Source of the DNA: Alphaproteobacteria bacterium
Lineage (GTDB): Bacteria; Pseudomonadota; Alphaproteobacteria; UBA1280; UBA12223
Direction of reading: 5' to 3'
Length of the DNA: 13,116 bases
Assembly (NCBI GenBank): GCA_003450915.1
Contig: DMEM01000176.1
Location: 1-13,116, forward strand
In this document: positions 6,485 through 13,116 of the stretch, one piece after another
Layout: each line of letters starts with the position of its first letter
Position numbering within the stretch: the first letter of the stretch is position 1
The notes under the pieces: model-generated
Databases searched by the model: none
What the model was told of the DNA's origin: nothing
The model's input: only the letters and a program-made list of their open reading frames with translations
Position numbers and translations under genes: made by a program

Positions 6485-7204
6485 ATGTTTAAAAAATTAT
6501 TATTGGTGGTTTTAGCATTAGGCATGGCATCATGTGCATCTAATAAGCTAGCAACAGAGAAAAAAGAACTTAGAGTAGACACTAGAATGTCGCATTCAAT
6601 CTTTTTAGAGCCTGTTGACCCTGAACAGCAAATTATTTATGTAAAAGTAAAAAATTCTTCAGGTAATAAAGACTTAAGACTACAAAGAGCAATCGTAGGA
6701 GAAATGACTTATCTAGGATATCAGGTAACAAATGCTCCAAGCAAAGCTAACTTTATGCTACAAGCAAACATCAGAAACTACACAAGCACAGCAAAAGCAC
6801 CTGACGGATCAGGTGAAACTATCGTTGGTGCTGTTTTAGGTGGTGTTTTAGGTTCAGCTATTGGTGATGGTAAAGGCCAAGAAATCGCAACTGCATTAGG
6901 TGCTGTTGCTGGTGGTGCTGCAGGTCAAAAATTCTCAGGCAGAAACCTAGATGTTGAATATACAGCGCTAGTTGACCTTGTTATTGCAGAGCGTTCAAAC
7001 AATGGACTTGTAGATTACAGAAACCGTCAAAACCTTACACAAGGTGAAGGCACAAGTGTTTCAGCTAACTTTACAAACCAATCACAGTGGAAAAAATACA
7101 GAACTAAGCTAGTTTCAAAAGCAACTAAGATTAACCTAACAGAACAAGAAGCTACACAAGCAATTGTTAATGATATTATTAATTCACTATCTGGTTTATT
7201 CTAA
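6485..7204 (+). CDS. traT: TraT-family (complement resistance/surface exclusion) lipoprotein
   Basis: 239 residues from the ATG at 6485; an in-frame TTG at 6470 is less likely because the GGAG right after it serves as ribosome binding site for the ATG. A short signal peptide ends in MASC (Cys17), the predicted lipidation site. The body follows the F-plasmid TraT plan: an early SHSIFLEPV stretch (36-44) matching SETIWLEPA in TraT, the GYQVTNAPSKANFMLQANI segment (78-96), a central glycine-zipper region (about 112-147), VDLVIAER (163-170), then KYRTKLVSKATKINL (204-218), with length close to the 243 residues of F TraT (comparison from memory). TraT is an outer-membrane lipoprotein that blocks redundant conjugal mating and can give serum resistance. 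No other transfer gene is in view, so a chromosomal envelope role is inferred. A terminator follows. Confidence 0.85.
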   Translation: MFKKLLLVVLALGMASCASNKLATEKKELRVDTRMSHSIFLEPVDPEQQIIYVKVKNSSGNKDLRLQRAIVGEMTYLGYQVTNAPSKANFMLQANIRNYTSTAKAPDGSGETIVGAVLGGVLGSAIGDGKGQEIATALGAVAGGAAGQKFSGRNLDVEYTALVDLVIAERSNNGLVDYRNRQNLTQGEGTSVSANFTNQSQWKKYRTKLVSKATKINLTEQEATQAIVNDIINSLSGLF

Positions 7205-7227
7205 CAGCTAAAGTTATTTAAAATTTA

Positions 7228-7253
7228 AAGCCTCCAAATCGGAGGCTTTTTTA
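7228..7253. terminator. Bidirectional terminator between convergent traT and pseudopilin genes
   Basis: AAGCCTCC (7228-7235) pairs with GGAGGCTT (7241-7248) around a 5-base loop, followed on the plus strand by a T-rich tract. It begins 23 bases after the traT stop. The hairpin lies directly beyond the stop of the minus-strand gene, and the A-rich left flank gives a weaker U-rich tail for that direction, so it can serve both genes. Confidence 0.9.
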
Positions 7254-7853
7254 TTATGGCTGATTTAGCCTTGCAGGACCTTTTAGATAAATTTTACATA
7301 ATTCTCCACCAGGTCTTACTAAGATTCTAATATTACCATTTTCATAATCAGATGAACCATCTACATATTCATCAACTTTATAGGCTAATTGACATGGTGT
7401 ATTCTGAGTTTGGATCCAATAATAACACAGTTTACCCGCAGAACACGTTGCTGAATCAGCAACAAGATTATCAAAAGCAATATCTTGCCCCTTTCCTAAA
7501 TGAAGTTGACTATGCAACGAATGCTCAAAATGATACTCCGACGGAGAGTTAACTTGCTCATACGGCAAATAAGGTCCCTGCCAGCCCTTTGCGGTATTAC
7601 CATTTGTGCTTAAATCAGAAAACCATAAAGCTGACCCCGCAGCATCTGTAGCAACACCTCTAATATCTTCTCCTGTATCAAGCATGTATGATTCGATAGC
7701 TTTAACCATCTCCTTCATTTCAGTAACAACAGAAACTGTTTTTGCCTGCTGGATCGCTGAATATAACGCTGCACCTGATATAACAGATAACGCTCCAAAT
7801 ATTGCCAGGGCTATACGAGCATCAAGACCAAACAGGGCTCCTTTTCTTAACAT
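7254..7853 (-). CDS. Pseudopilin-like protein with atypical prepilin N-terminus
   Basis: 199 residues. A short basic start (MLRKGALFG) is followed by one long hydrophobic helix (about 11-35) running into a polar helix (36-60), the layout of type IV pilins and type II secretion pseudopilins. The segment KGWQGPYLPYE (89-99) resembles the W-x-GPYL motif common in GspG-type major pseudopilins. Four cysteines (137, 143, 154, 186) could form two disulfides. The signal is unusual: if cleavage follows Gly9 the mature protein starts LDARI and lacks both the usual Phe1 and the conserved Glu5. AGGGAA lies about 8 bases before the ATG. No secretion or pilus assembly gene and no prepilin peptidase is nearby, so it is an orphan here. 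Alternatives are a signal-anchored periplasmic protein of unrelated function. It appears slightly richer in G+C than its neighbours, hinting at an accessory origin. Confidence 0.6.
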   Translation of the reverse strand: MLRKGALFGLDARIALAIFGALSVISGAALYSAIQQAKTVSVVTEMKEMVKAIESYMLDTGEDIRGVATDAAGSALWFSDLSTNGNTAKGWQGPYLPYEQVNSPSEYHFEHSLHSQLHLGKGQDIAFDNLVADSATCSAGKLCYYWIQTQNTPCQLAYKVDEYVDGSSDYENGNIRILVRPGGELCKIYLKGPARLNQP

Positions 7854-7900
7854 AAATAAATTCCCTACTAATTAATATTATTTTGTTATTATGATACAAC

Positions 7901-7936
7901 AAAAAAAGACAGTGCACAATAACACTGACTTTTTTT
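7901..7936. terminator. Terminator-like hairpin upstream of the pseudopilin gene
   Basis: CAGTG (7910-7914) pairs with CACTG (7923-7927) around an 8-base loop. After one A-A mismatch the stem continues with a G-C pair and seven A-T pairs, so each strand ends in seven T. On the minus strand it would stop read-through from rnj, or from a remnant gene at 7998-8084, before the pseudopilin gene. Confidence 0.65.
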
Positions 7937-7997
7937 AACATTTTTAATGTTGTAAATATGTTTTCTGATATTTTAACCTACTATCTTCCATGAGCGA

Positions 7998-8084
7998 CTA
8001 TGGTTTATCTGGACCCCATGTCAAGCATTGAATGACAGTTAAGTTATAATTGTATGACTCCCCATCTAACATTAAGGATAACAT
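7998..8084 (-). pseudogene. Possible 3' remnant of a protein gene, or a 28-residue small ORF
   Basis: A minus-strand frame of 28 codons plus stop (ATG at 8084, TAG at 7998-8000) reads MLSLMLDGESYNYN and ends TWGPDKP, a composition that looks more like real protein than most intergenic frames. An in-frame TAA lies two codons before the ATG and there is no convincing ribosome binding site. Its LDGES and terminal GP-x-x-P loosely recall VDGSS and GPARLNQP in the last 37 residues of the adjacent pseudopilin, so a decayed tandem copy is possible. The similarity is too weak to rely on. Confidence 0.25.
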
Positions 8085-8199
8085 ATCTTATTTCACGATT
8101 TAACGTGGTATTTTAGAAGAGTATTTGATTTATTATCAAAGGGAGTGTGCAAATAGTACACAACGGCTTAACAAAGTAAATAATCAAATAAAATATCCG

Positions 8200-9888
8200 T
8201 TAAATTGTTACAAAGTCGACTACAGTCATCGGCTTTTTGCCTCTGTGCTGAATGAAAGCTCGACGACCGGCAACTCTGATAACTTCACGAGCTTTTTCAG
8301 TATCTCTGATTGCTTTATCCATATTATTTGCCTTCATTTGACGGTAAATATTTGTTAACGCATATGTATAAATCTCTTGTAGCTTTGTTTCATCACCTAA
8401 ACCTTTTGAAGTAATCGATGGTTGAGAAATAATCATTCCTGATTTATTAACGGCCATTGCAATAAATACTGCACCTTCTTCATGCATGAATTTTCTTTGA
8501 CGGAAGATAAAGTAGTCTTCTAAAGGCACCTGAGCGCTACCATCAATAGCGAATTCCCCTGTTGCATTCAAAAGCTTATCTTCAGAAAAATCATGAACCT
8601 CTAGCATATTTTCATCATCTATTTGAATAAACTCACGATAAGCAATTGAACATGGCACTGAATGAGTTTGATCTTCAATAATTCTTTCAACTTCATGCAT
8701 ATGCTGTGTTGTTCCGTGAATTGGAACAATAACTTTAGGCTTCATGATATGGAACATCTCAATTAGATCTTCTCTACTTGCATGTCCTGAAGCATGAATC
8801 TTAAAGCCATTGTGACGAGCCTTAACCTCAACGCCTTTTTTAGCCATAAGTTCAAACATATTCCAAACTGATTCTTCATTACCTGGAATTGACATTGCAG
8901 AATGCACTAAAATATCACCTTCTTGTAAACGAACACCTCTTAACTCATCACGAGCTAAACGAGCCATCGCTGACATTTCTTCACCTTGAGAACCTGTACC
9001 TAAATAAATTAGCTTACTTCTGCTCATATTTTTAGTTTCATCAGCTCTAAGAACCACTCTTTCAACTAACTTTGCATCTATTAAACCTGTTGCTACAGCT
9101 CCATTTGTCATATTTTGTAATGACGCTCCTAAAATAACAACTTTTCTACCTGTTAACTCTGCTAATTGTAAAGTCATTAGTACTCTTGATACGTTTGATG
9201 AAAAACAGCAAATAGCAATTGCTTTTTTAGCCTCTTGGAATACTTTAAGAGTATTTTCTTTAACGTCTGTTTCTGTTGGGTTTGTTTCAGAAAATGCTGA
9301 AGTACTATCAACAAGTAACATATCTAGCTTATTTTTACCTATTTCTTCTAAACGTTTATAGTTTGTTTTTTCCGGTAAAATTGGAGCCTTATCAAATCTA
9401 AAATCACTAATATGGAAAATCTTTTTACCATTAATATTAAAGTAAACTCCACCACTTTGCGGAATTGAATGCATCACCTGCACCATTTCAAAAGTAAAGT
9501 CTTTTGCAATATTATAAGTTTTACCAAATTCCATAATTTCGTAATTAGTTGGCAGCTTAACTCTTTTATAGTCAAATTGAGATTTAATAACCTCCATAGA
9601 AAATGGCATTGCATAAAGCTTTGCAGGCACTTTTTGCCACATATGCACTAAACCACCGATATGATCGTAGTGACCATGAGTAATAACAATAGCTTTTACT
9701 TTTTTAATATTTTTTTCTAAGTATTTTGTATCTACAATAGTAAAGTCAATTCCTGGAGTATCATCTTCAGGAAAAGCCAGACCCATATCAACAACCACGA
9801 TTGAATCTTGACTTTCATAAACTGTACAGTTTCTGTAACCAATTTTACCTACCCCACCTAATGGGATAATTTTCATATATTTTTTCAT
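8200..9888 (-). CDS. rnj: Ribonuclease J
   Basis: 562 residues, the usual RNase J length. The metallo-beta-lactamase/beta-CASP core is complete: the opening LGGVGKIGYRN (10-20), the metal-binding HGHYDH (71-76), His140 in MHSIPQS, Asp162 in HISDFRFD, the beta-CASP segments GTGSQGE (297-303) and SIPGNE (333-338), and the last ligands in SGHAS (367-371) and PIHG (389-392). A C-terminal domain follows. The enzyme degrades and matures RNA as a 5'-3' exonuclease and endonuclease; many alphaproteobacteria have it alongside RNase E. The ATG at 9888 has AAGGA about 7 bases upstream; Met5 is a less likely alternative. It lies 79 bases after coaX, with inverted repeats in the leader. Its position after birA-coaX is the typical alphaproteobacterial one. 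Confidence 0.96.
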   Translation of the reverse strand: MKKYMKIIPLGGVGKIGYRNCTVYESQDSIVVVDMGLAFPEDDTPGIDFTIVDTKYLEKNIKKVKAIVITHGHYDHIGGLVHMWQKVPAKLYAMPFSMEVIKSQFDYKRVKLPTNYEIMEFGKTYNIAKDFTFEMVQVMHSIPQSGGVYFNINGKKIFHISDFRFDKAPILPEKTNYKRLEEIGKNKLDMLLVDSTSAFSETNPTETDVKENTLKVFQEAKKAIAICCFSSNVSRVLMTLQLAELTGRKVVILGASLQNMTNGAVATGLIDAKLVERVVLRADETKNMSRSKLIYLGTGSQGEEMSAMARLARDELRGVRLQEGDILVHSAMSIPGNEESVWNMFELMAKKGVEVKARHNGFKIHASGHASREDLIEMFHIMKPKVIVPIHGTTQHMHEVERIIEDQTHSVPCSIAYREFIQIDDENMLEVHDFSEDKLLNATGEFAIDGSAQVPLEDYFIFRQRKFMHEEGAVFIAMAVNKSGMIISQPSITSKGLGDETKLQEIYTYALTNIYRQMKANNMDKAIRDTEKAREVIRVAGRRAFIQHRGKKPMTVVDFVTI

Positions 9889-9903
9889 TCTTTTCCTTTA
9901 TTT

Positions 9904-9946
9904 ATCACTTTAATTTGTGATTTCTCTTTTAAAAGCAAATTAAAGT
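9904..9946 (-). repeat. Competing inverted repeats in the rnj leader
   Basis: ACTTTAATTTG (9907-9917) and CAAATTAAAGT (9936-9946) are perfect 11-base inverted arms. The left arm overlaps a second pair, ATCAC (9904-9908) and GTGAT (9917-9921), so the two stems cannot form together. A palindrome CTTTTAAAAG (9926-9935) fills most of the larger loop. The whole lies 16 bases or more before the rnj start codon, next to its ribosome binding site. All stems are A-T rich, so stability is uncertain. Confidence 0.5.
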
Positions 9947-9967
9947 CATAAGAATGAAAATACTTAA

Positions 9968-10771
9968 TTATTTAATTAGCTTTTTGTTTTTATCGTAAAT
10001 CAACTTTAAACCTCTTAAAGTTAAATCATAATCTACTGTATTGTTTTGAATATATTGCAAGTAACCTTCGCCATAACCGCCTGTAATAACAACATTTGGC
10101 TGATCTTCTGCTAATTCTTTTTTAAAATCATTTAAGTAGCCTTTTACTGCATAAATAACTGTCCAGTAACTACCTGATTGTAAAGAACGCTTTAATGTAT
10201 TACCTATTAACTTTGGAGAATCTAAGTTTTCAACTCGTGGTAATGATGTTTTTAAGTTTGATAAACTTTCATGCACCATATCTTCTCCTACTGTAATAAT
10301 CCCTCCGATATATTCACCTTTTTTATTAACAACATCAATTACCGTTTTAAAACCAAAATCAATAATAATTGTTGTTTTATCTTTTTGATTATATAAGTTT
10401 GTGACCGCAACTATGTTTGCTACTCTATCTGCTGATAGACCACCATCACTCCTATAATCAATTCTAACACCTGTTTTTGTTCCTTCTGTTACAAAAATAG
10501 GATTTAATTTAAAAACTCTTTTTACCATGCTTTCTAGCGGACGCTTTACTTCATGGTTTGTTATCCCTAAAATAACACCTTTAATCTGATCTAACGAGAT
10601 ATTATCTTCAGTAAAGCAGTTTCTTAAAAATACTGCATATTCATCTGCGGACGTACCTTCTGGTTTACCAATTCTATACTTTTTAATCATTTCATCATTT
10701 TCAAAAATACCAAAAACGATGTTTCTATTACCAGATATTACTGTTAGTACATATTCTTTTGTTTTGTCCAT
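9968..10771 (-). CDS. coaX: CoaX-family (type III pantothenate kinase-like) protein, nucleotide-binding motifs degenerate
   Basis: 267 residues, full length for CoaX. Family features include tADEY-like SADEY (41-45), SADR (113-116; usually GADR), a DFG strand (138-140), GGIITVG (156-162; usually GG-x-I-x-PG), TGGYGE (230-235) and the final L-x-L-x-GL segment. CoaX phosphorylates pantothenate as the first step of CoA synthesis. Two key motifs are altered: the N-terminal D-x-GNT phosphate-binding motif reads ISGNRN (12-17), losing the conserved Asp and Thr, and DFGTATT reads DFGFKTV. Asp115, the presumed catalytic base, is kept. The protein may therefore be a weak or inactive kinase with another role. 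It starts 4 bases after the birA stop codon with no ribosome binding site of its own, implying translational coupling. Position between birA and rnj is the canonical coaX site. There is no frameshift, so the gene is under selection for something. Confidence 0.82.
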   Translation of the reverse strand: MDKTKEYVLTVISGNRNIVFGIFENDEMIKKYRIGKPEGTSADEYAVFLRNCFTEDNISLDQIKGVILGITNHEVKRPLESMVKRVFKLNPIFVTEGTKTGVRIDYRSDGGLSADRVANIVAVTNLYNQKDKTTIIIDFGFKTVIDVVNKKGEYIGGIITVGEDMVHESLSNLKTSLPRVENLDSPKLIGNTLKRSLQSGSYWTVIYAVKGYLNDFKKELAEDQPNVVITGGYGEGYLQYIQNNTVDYDLTLRGLKLIYDKNKKLIK

Positions 10772-10775
10772 TTAT

Positions 10776-11504
10776 TCATTTTTTTTGAACAATCTGTCCT
10801 GCAGGAATGTTCAATATAACCTCTTTTTGCTTTAAAATCAAGTAACCACTATCATTTATGCCAACAAACTCACCAGATTCAACTTTATTATGTAGATTTA
10901 CATCTATTTGTTGATTCAAGTATAAGCAATTTTGCATAAAGTAGTCTTTAAATTGTCCAAAACCATTTTTTTGTAGCTTATCAATATCTTGTTTTATTTG
11001 CTCAAAAAGATTATTTAATAGTTCTTCTCTAGAAATTTCAACTTTTGTTGTGTCTTCTAAAAAGCCAACCATATCTAATTTATCACATTCAGCAAAAACA
11101 TTAAGTCCGATACCAACAATATAAGCTCTTTTATTAGTTTCTACTGGGTAGCTTTCTACTAAGATTCCAGACAATTTACACTCGTCAAAGTATATATCAT
11201 TAGGCCATTTAATTACAACATTAGATTGAAATTTATTTTTTAGCACTGTGTGTAAAGAGCAACACAATACAAGAGGTATAACTTCTTGGAAGTCATATAT
11301 AACAAACGAAAAGGCAAGTGATTTATACGGATATGTCTGCCAAACTCGCTGTAAACGGCCACGCCCTTTAGTTTGCTCTTCTGCAAAACAGCATGAATAT
11401 TCTTCAGCTCCAGCTTTTGCCATATCAAGCACAACATCGTTTGTTGAACCCAATGATTCAAAGTATTTAAAATTTTTAATCGTTATTTTTGATAAATCTA
11501 ACAT
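10776..11504 (-). CDS. birA: Biotin-[acetyl-CoA-carboxylase] ligase, monofunctional
   Basis: 242 residues. The enzyme makes biotinyl-AMP and transfers biotin to the carrier lysine of acetyl-CoA carboxylase and other carboxylases. Diagnostic segments are SLGSTND (17-23), the adenylate-binding GRGRLQRVW (47-55), KWPND (99-103), KLSGILVE (110-117) and GIGLNV (131-136), with a small C-terminal barrel containing GEFVGINDSGYLIL (211-224). There is no N-terminal helix-turn-helix, so this is a class I ligase that does not repress biotin genes. AAAAGG precedes the ATG. It lies 17 bases after nuoN and 4 bases before coaX, in one transcription unit with complex I genes, as in many alphaproteobacteria. 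Confidence 0.95.
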   Translation of the reverse strand: MLDLSKITIKNFKYFESLGSTNDVVLDMAKAGAEEYSCCFAEEQTKGRGRLQRVWQTYPYKSLAFSFVIYDFQEVIPLVLCCSLHTVLKNKFQSNVVIKWPNDIYFDECKLSGILVESYPVETNKRAYIVGIGLNVFAECDKLDMVGFLEDTTKVEISREELLNNLFEQIKQDIDKLQKNGFGQFKDYFMQNCLYLNQQIDVNLHNKVESGEFVGINDSGYLILKQKEVILNIPAGQIVQKK

Positions 11505-11521
11505 TTAAACAAACCTTTTAA

Positions 11522-12964
11522 TTAAAATAATGAAGCTATTATATTTGGACTAATACTAAATATAACAATTAATAGCGATAATAAATAAGTCAGAACTTTT
11601 GTTGATGTAATAGTTTGAATTGATACATCCTCTTGTTTTGTACTTAAATATGCAAACTTAATTACTCTTAAACAATATGCTACTGCAAAAATACTAAAGA
11701 CAACTGCTAGAACTGCATAAACAATAAAGCCTTGAGCAACTAAACCTTTAATAACAGCAAACTTAGCATAGAACATTACAAATGGAGGAACTCCTGCTAA
11801 AGTAAAGATTAATAACACACCTAGTAAAGCAAATTTATGATTCTGTTTTGCAATAAAAGCTAAATCTTGAATTTTCTTAATATACTCTCCTCTAACTTTA
11901 AAGCTTAAAATAAAGCTTACCAGTGCTAGAATAACCAAACAATAATTTACTAAATAGAACATTAAAGTGTTAAAATCTAACATTGTTGAACAAACCAACA
12001 TAAACCCTGCGTTATTAATACTTGAGTATGCCAAGAACTTATTTATACTTTCTTCTTTTAATGCATAAATAGACCCCACAAAAATACTTAAAAGGCCAAA
12101 GATAAACATAACATGGTAGAAATCTTGATTTTGTGATTTATCACCTAAGATAATAGCCCAAAACTGATAAAGAACAACCAACCCTACGATTTTACTTACT
12201 GTTGAAATATAACCCAATGTTGGCCTATTACAGCCTTGTAGCACATCTGCTAAATAAAACTGTAGTGGAGCAATGGCAATTTTAAAGAATAAAGCCATTG
12301 TAATTAAAATAATTGCCAAAGTATACTCAAATGAAAGACCTGCTGTACTTTGAGCAATGTGTTCAGCCATTACAATATATGAAACAGAACCTGATGTTAG
12401 ATAAACAAGTGAAATACCATAAAGCATTAAAGCCGAAGCAATTGAACCAACAATAAAGTATTTAGTTGCTGATTTCATAGCATTTTGTGATTGACGCACA
12501 AAACCAACCAGAACATACAAACTAAAGCTTAGCAATTCTAAACCAATAAACATAATAATTAGATTATAAGTTGATAATGCTACATATGCCCCTAGCGTTG
12601 CTGTTAATAATAAAATATTAAATTCGAATTTTTGACTTTGTCTACTTGCTAAATAAGGTTTTGAAATCATCATTATAACAATTGCACATAGTGTAATTAA
12701 TAATTTTGCTGAAGAGGCTAAGCCACTTGTAAAGAATAGACTCTCTGTTTCACCTGCATCTTTAATAAAAAATACTGATTCTAAGCCAACTGAAGGTACA
12801 TTTATAATAAATAAAGCAAATACAGCCACCAATCCAGAAATAGATATTACAAACGTATTCTTAAACTGCTGATCTGGTTTTGAAAAGATCCCTACTAGCA
12901 AGGCAAATAATGTTACACCTGCTAAATAGATTTCTGGTAATAATGGAATTAACTGTTCAAACAT
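11522..12964 (-). CDS. nuoN: NADH-quinone oxidoreductase (complex I) subunit N
   Basis: 480 residues, strongly hydrophobic, with about 14 expected membrane helices; one of the three antiporter-like subunits of the complex I membrane arm that take part in proton pumping. Conserved features are LELLSFSLYVLVGF (142-155, Glu143), the broken-helix region around FFKIAIAPL (226-234, Lys228), VSKIVG (256-261, Lys258), INKFLAYSSINNAGF (307-321) and FYAKFAVIKG (398-407, Lys401). The usual APFHLW motif reads APLQFY (232-237), replacing His with Gln235. A strong GGAGGT site lies inside the last codons of nuoM, whose stop is 3 bases before this ATG, so the two are coupled. It is the last nuo gene, followed by birA. 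Confidence 0.96.
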   Translation of the reverse strand: MFEQLIPLLPEIYLAGVTLFALLVGIFSKPDQQFKNTFVISISGLVAVFALFIINVPSVGLESVFFIKDAGETESLFFTSGLASSAKLLITLCAIVIMMISKPYLASRQSQKFEFNILLLTATLGAYVALSTYNLIIMFIGLELLSFSLYVLVGFVRQSQNAMKSATKYFIVGSIASALMLYGISLVYLTSGSVSYIVMAEHIAQSTAGLSFEYTLAIILITMALFFKIAIAPLQFYLADVLQGCNRPTLGYISTVSKIVGLVVLYQFWAIILGDKSQNQDFYHVMFIFGLLSIFVGSIYALKEESINKFLAYSSINNAGFMLVCSTMLDFNTLMFYLVNYCLVILALVSFILSFKVRGEYIKKIQDLAFIAKQNHKFALLGVLLIFTLAGVPPFVMFYAKFAVIKGLVAQGFIVYAVLAVVFSIFAVAYCLRVIKFAYLSTKQEDVSIQTITSTKVLTYLLSLLIVIFSISPNIIASLF

Positions 12965-12967
12965 TTT

Positions 12968-13116
12968 TTAATAACCTCCGATAAAGAAGTCTAGCGCGTT
13001 TAGCACTGAAGCTTCTGTTAAATCAAATACAACATTAGGATACAAACCTAATACAAACACTGAAATAACTAATGGTAAAAATACTAAACATTCTGTTAAA
13101 GTTAAATCAGTTACAG
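12968..13116 (-). CDS. nuoM: NADH-quinone oxidoreductase subunit M, C-terminal fragment (cut by window edge)
   Basis: The last 48 codons and stop of a minus-strand gene that continues past the right edge. The readable end, starting VTDLTLTECLVFLPLVIS and including VLGLYPNVVFD, matches the C-terminal membrane helix and the GLYP-N turn typical of NuoM, another antiporter-like complex I subunit. The aspartate and glutamate-bearing stretch before the helix corresponds to the D-L-x-x-R-E region of NuoM, with Thr-Glu here. The stop codon lies 3 bases before nuoN, and the tail codes Gly-Gly through the nuoN ribosome binding site. The short length and the position directly before nuoN make the assignment rest partly on context. 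Confidence 0.85.
   Translation of the reverse strand, partial: VTDLTLTECLVFLPLVISVFVLGLYPNVVFDLTEASVLNALDFFIGGY

Larger units (their letters stand above)
7854..8199. other. 346-base gene-poor stretch between rnj and the pseudopilin gene
   Basis: No full-length gene or structural RNA is recognisable here. It holds the terminator-like hairpin at 7901-7936, a small inverted repeat AACATT/AATGTT (7937-7951), CCAT/ATGG (7989-8004), CACG/CGTG (8094-8107) and TTTGAT/ATCAAA (8124-8140), plus a 28-codon minus-strand frame at 7998-8084. A plus-strand frame starting at 8125 runs into the antisense of the rnj 3' end and has no good ribosome binding site, so it is not counted as a gene. No clear promoter for the pseudopilin gene stands out. 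Confidence 0.6.

Noticed and set aside
7352..7875. Plus-strand frames of 66 and 89 codons opposite the pseudopilin gene
   Set aside because: The minus-strand frame has a proper ribosome binding site, hydrophobic pilin-like helix and shared terminator; the plus-strand ones have none.
7978..8030. Perfect TTGACA on the minus strand near 8019-8024 as a pseudopilin promoter
   Set aside because: No acceptable -10 box lies 16-18 bases downstream, and a terminator-like hairpin would intervene before the gene.
7937..8199. tRNA, tmRNA or other structured RNA gene in the gene-poor stretch
   Set aside because: No T-loop GTTCGA-type motif, acceptor stem or CCA end was found; the inverted repeats are short and scattered.
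8125..8358. Plus-strand 77-codon frame at the rnj 3' end
   Set aside because: Most of it is antisense to the conserved RNase J C-terminus and there is no good ribosome binding site or family match.

Overview
The window is AT-rich chromosomal DNA, roughly one third G+C by eye, and most likely comes from an alphaproteobacterium. Two gene neighbourhoods point there. The order nuoM-nuoN-birA-coaX-rnj is a familiar alphaproteobacterial arrangement. The set erpA / SPOR protein / serS / pcm / nlpD looks like a shortened form of the common alphaproteobacterial run erpA-dgt-argS-SPOR-nagZ-scpAB-tatABC-serS-surE-pcm-nlpD (both orders recalled, not searched). The low G+C suggests a host-associated or streamlined lineage, but no genus can be named.

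Layout, left to right. Positions 34-426 (-) encode a small membrane protein of unknown function. Positions 556-5899 (-) are a tight six-gene run, transcribed right to left: SPOR-domain protein, YdcF/ElyC-like protein, serS, pcm, YqaA/DedA-like membrane protein, NlpD-like lipoprotein. Gaps are 6-33 nt and the run ends at a hairpin-plus-T-run terminator at 512-541. At 5931-5967 it faces a divergent unit, erpA then a TraT-family lipoprotein gene. The two candidate promoters lie on top of each other, and their -35 boxes sit in the arms of a perfect inverted repeat. A shared bidirectional terminator at 7228-7253 separates traT from a convergent pseudopilin-like gene (7254-7853, -).

Positions 7854-8199 are the only gene-poor stretch longer than 300 bases. 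It holds a terminator-like hairpin, several small inverted repeats and a 28-codon reading frame that may be a gene remnant. From 8200 to the right edge is a second minus-strand run: nuoM (3' end only), nuoN, birA, coaX, and, after a 79-nt leader with alternative inverted repeats, rnj.

Functional picture. The six-gene run combines envelope and division functions (SPOR peptidoglycan binding, a degenerate-LytM amidase activator, an ElyC-like envelope protein, a DedA-like membrane protein) with seryl-tRNA charging and isoaspartyl protein repair. The right-hand run combines respiratory complex I, biotin attachment, a CoaX-family protein and RNA decay. The most noteworthy points are the CoaX protein with altered nucleotide-binding motifs, the face-to-face symmetric promoter pair, a chromosomal TraT with no conjugation genes in view, and an orphan pseudopilin with an atypical N-terminus next to a possible remnant. 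I found no CRISPR array, insertion sequence, tRNA or rRNA, and no clearly new multi-gene system.
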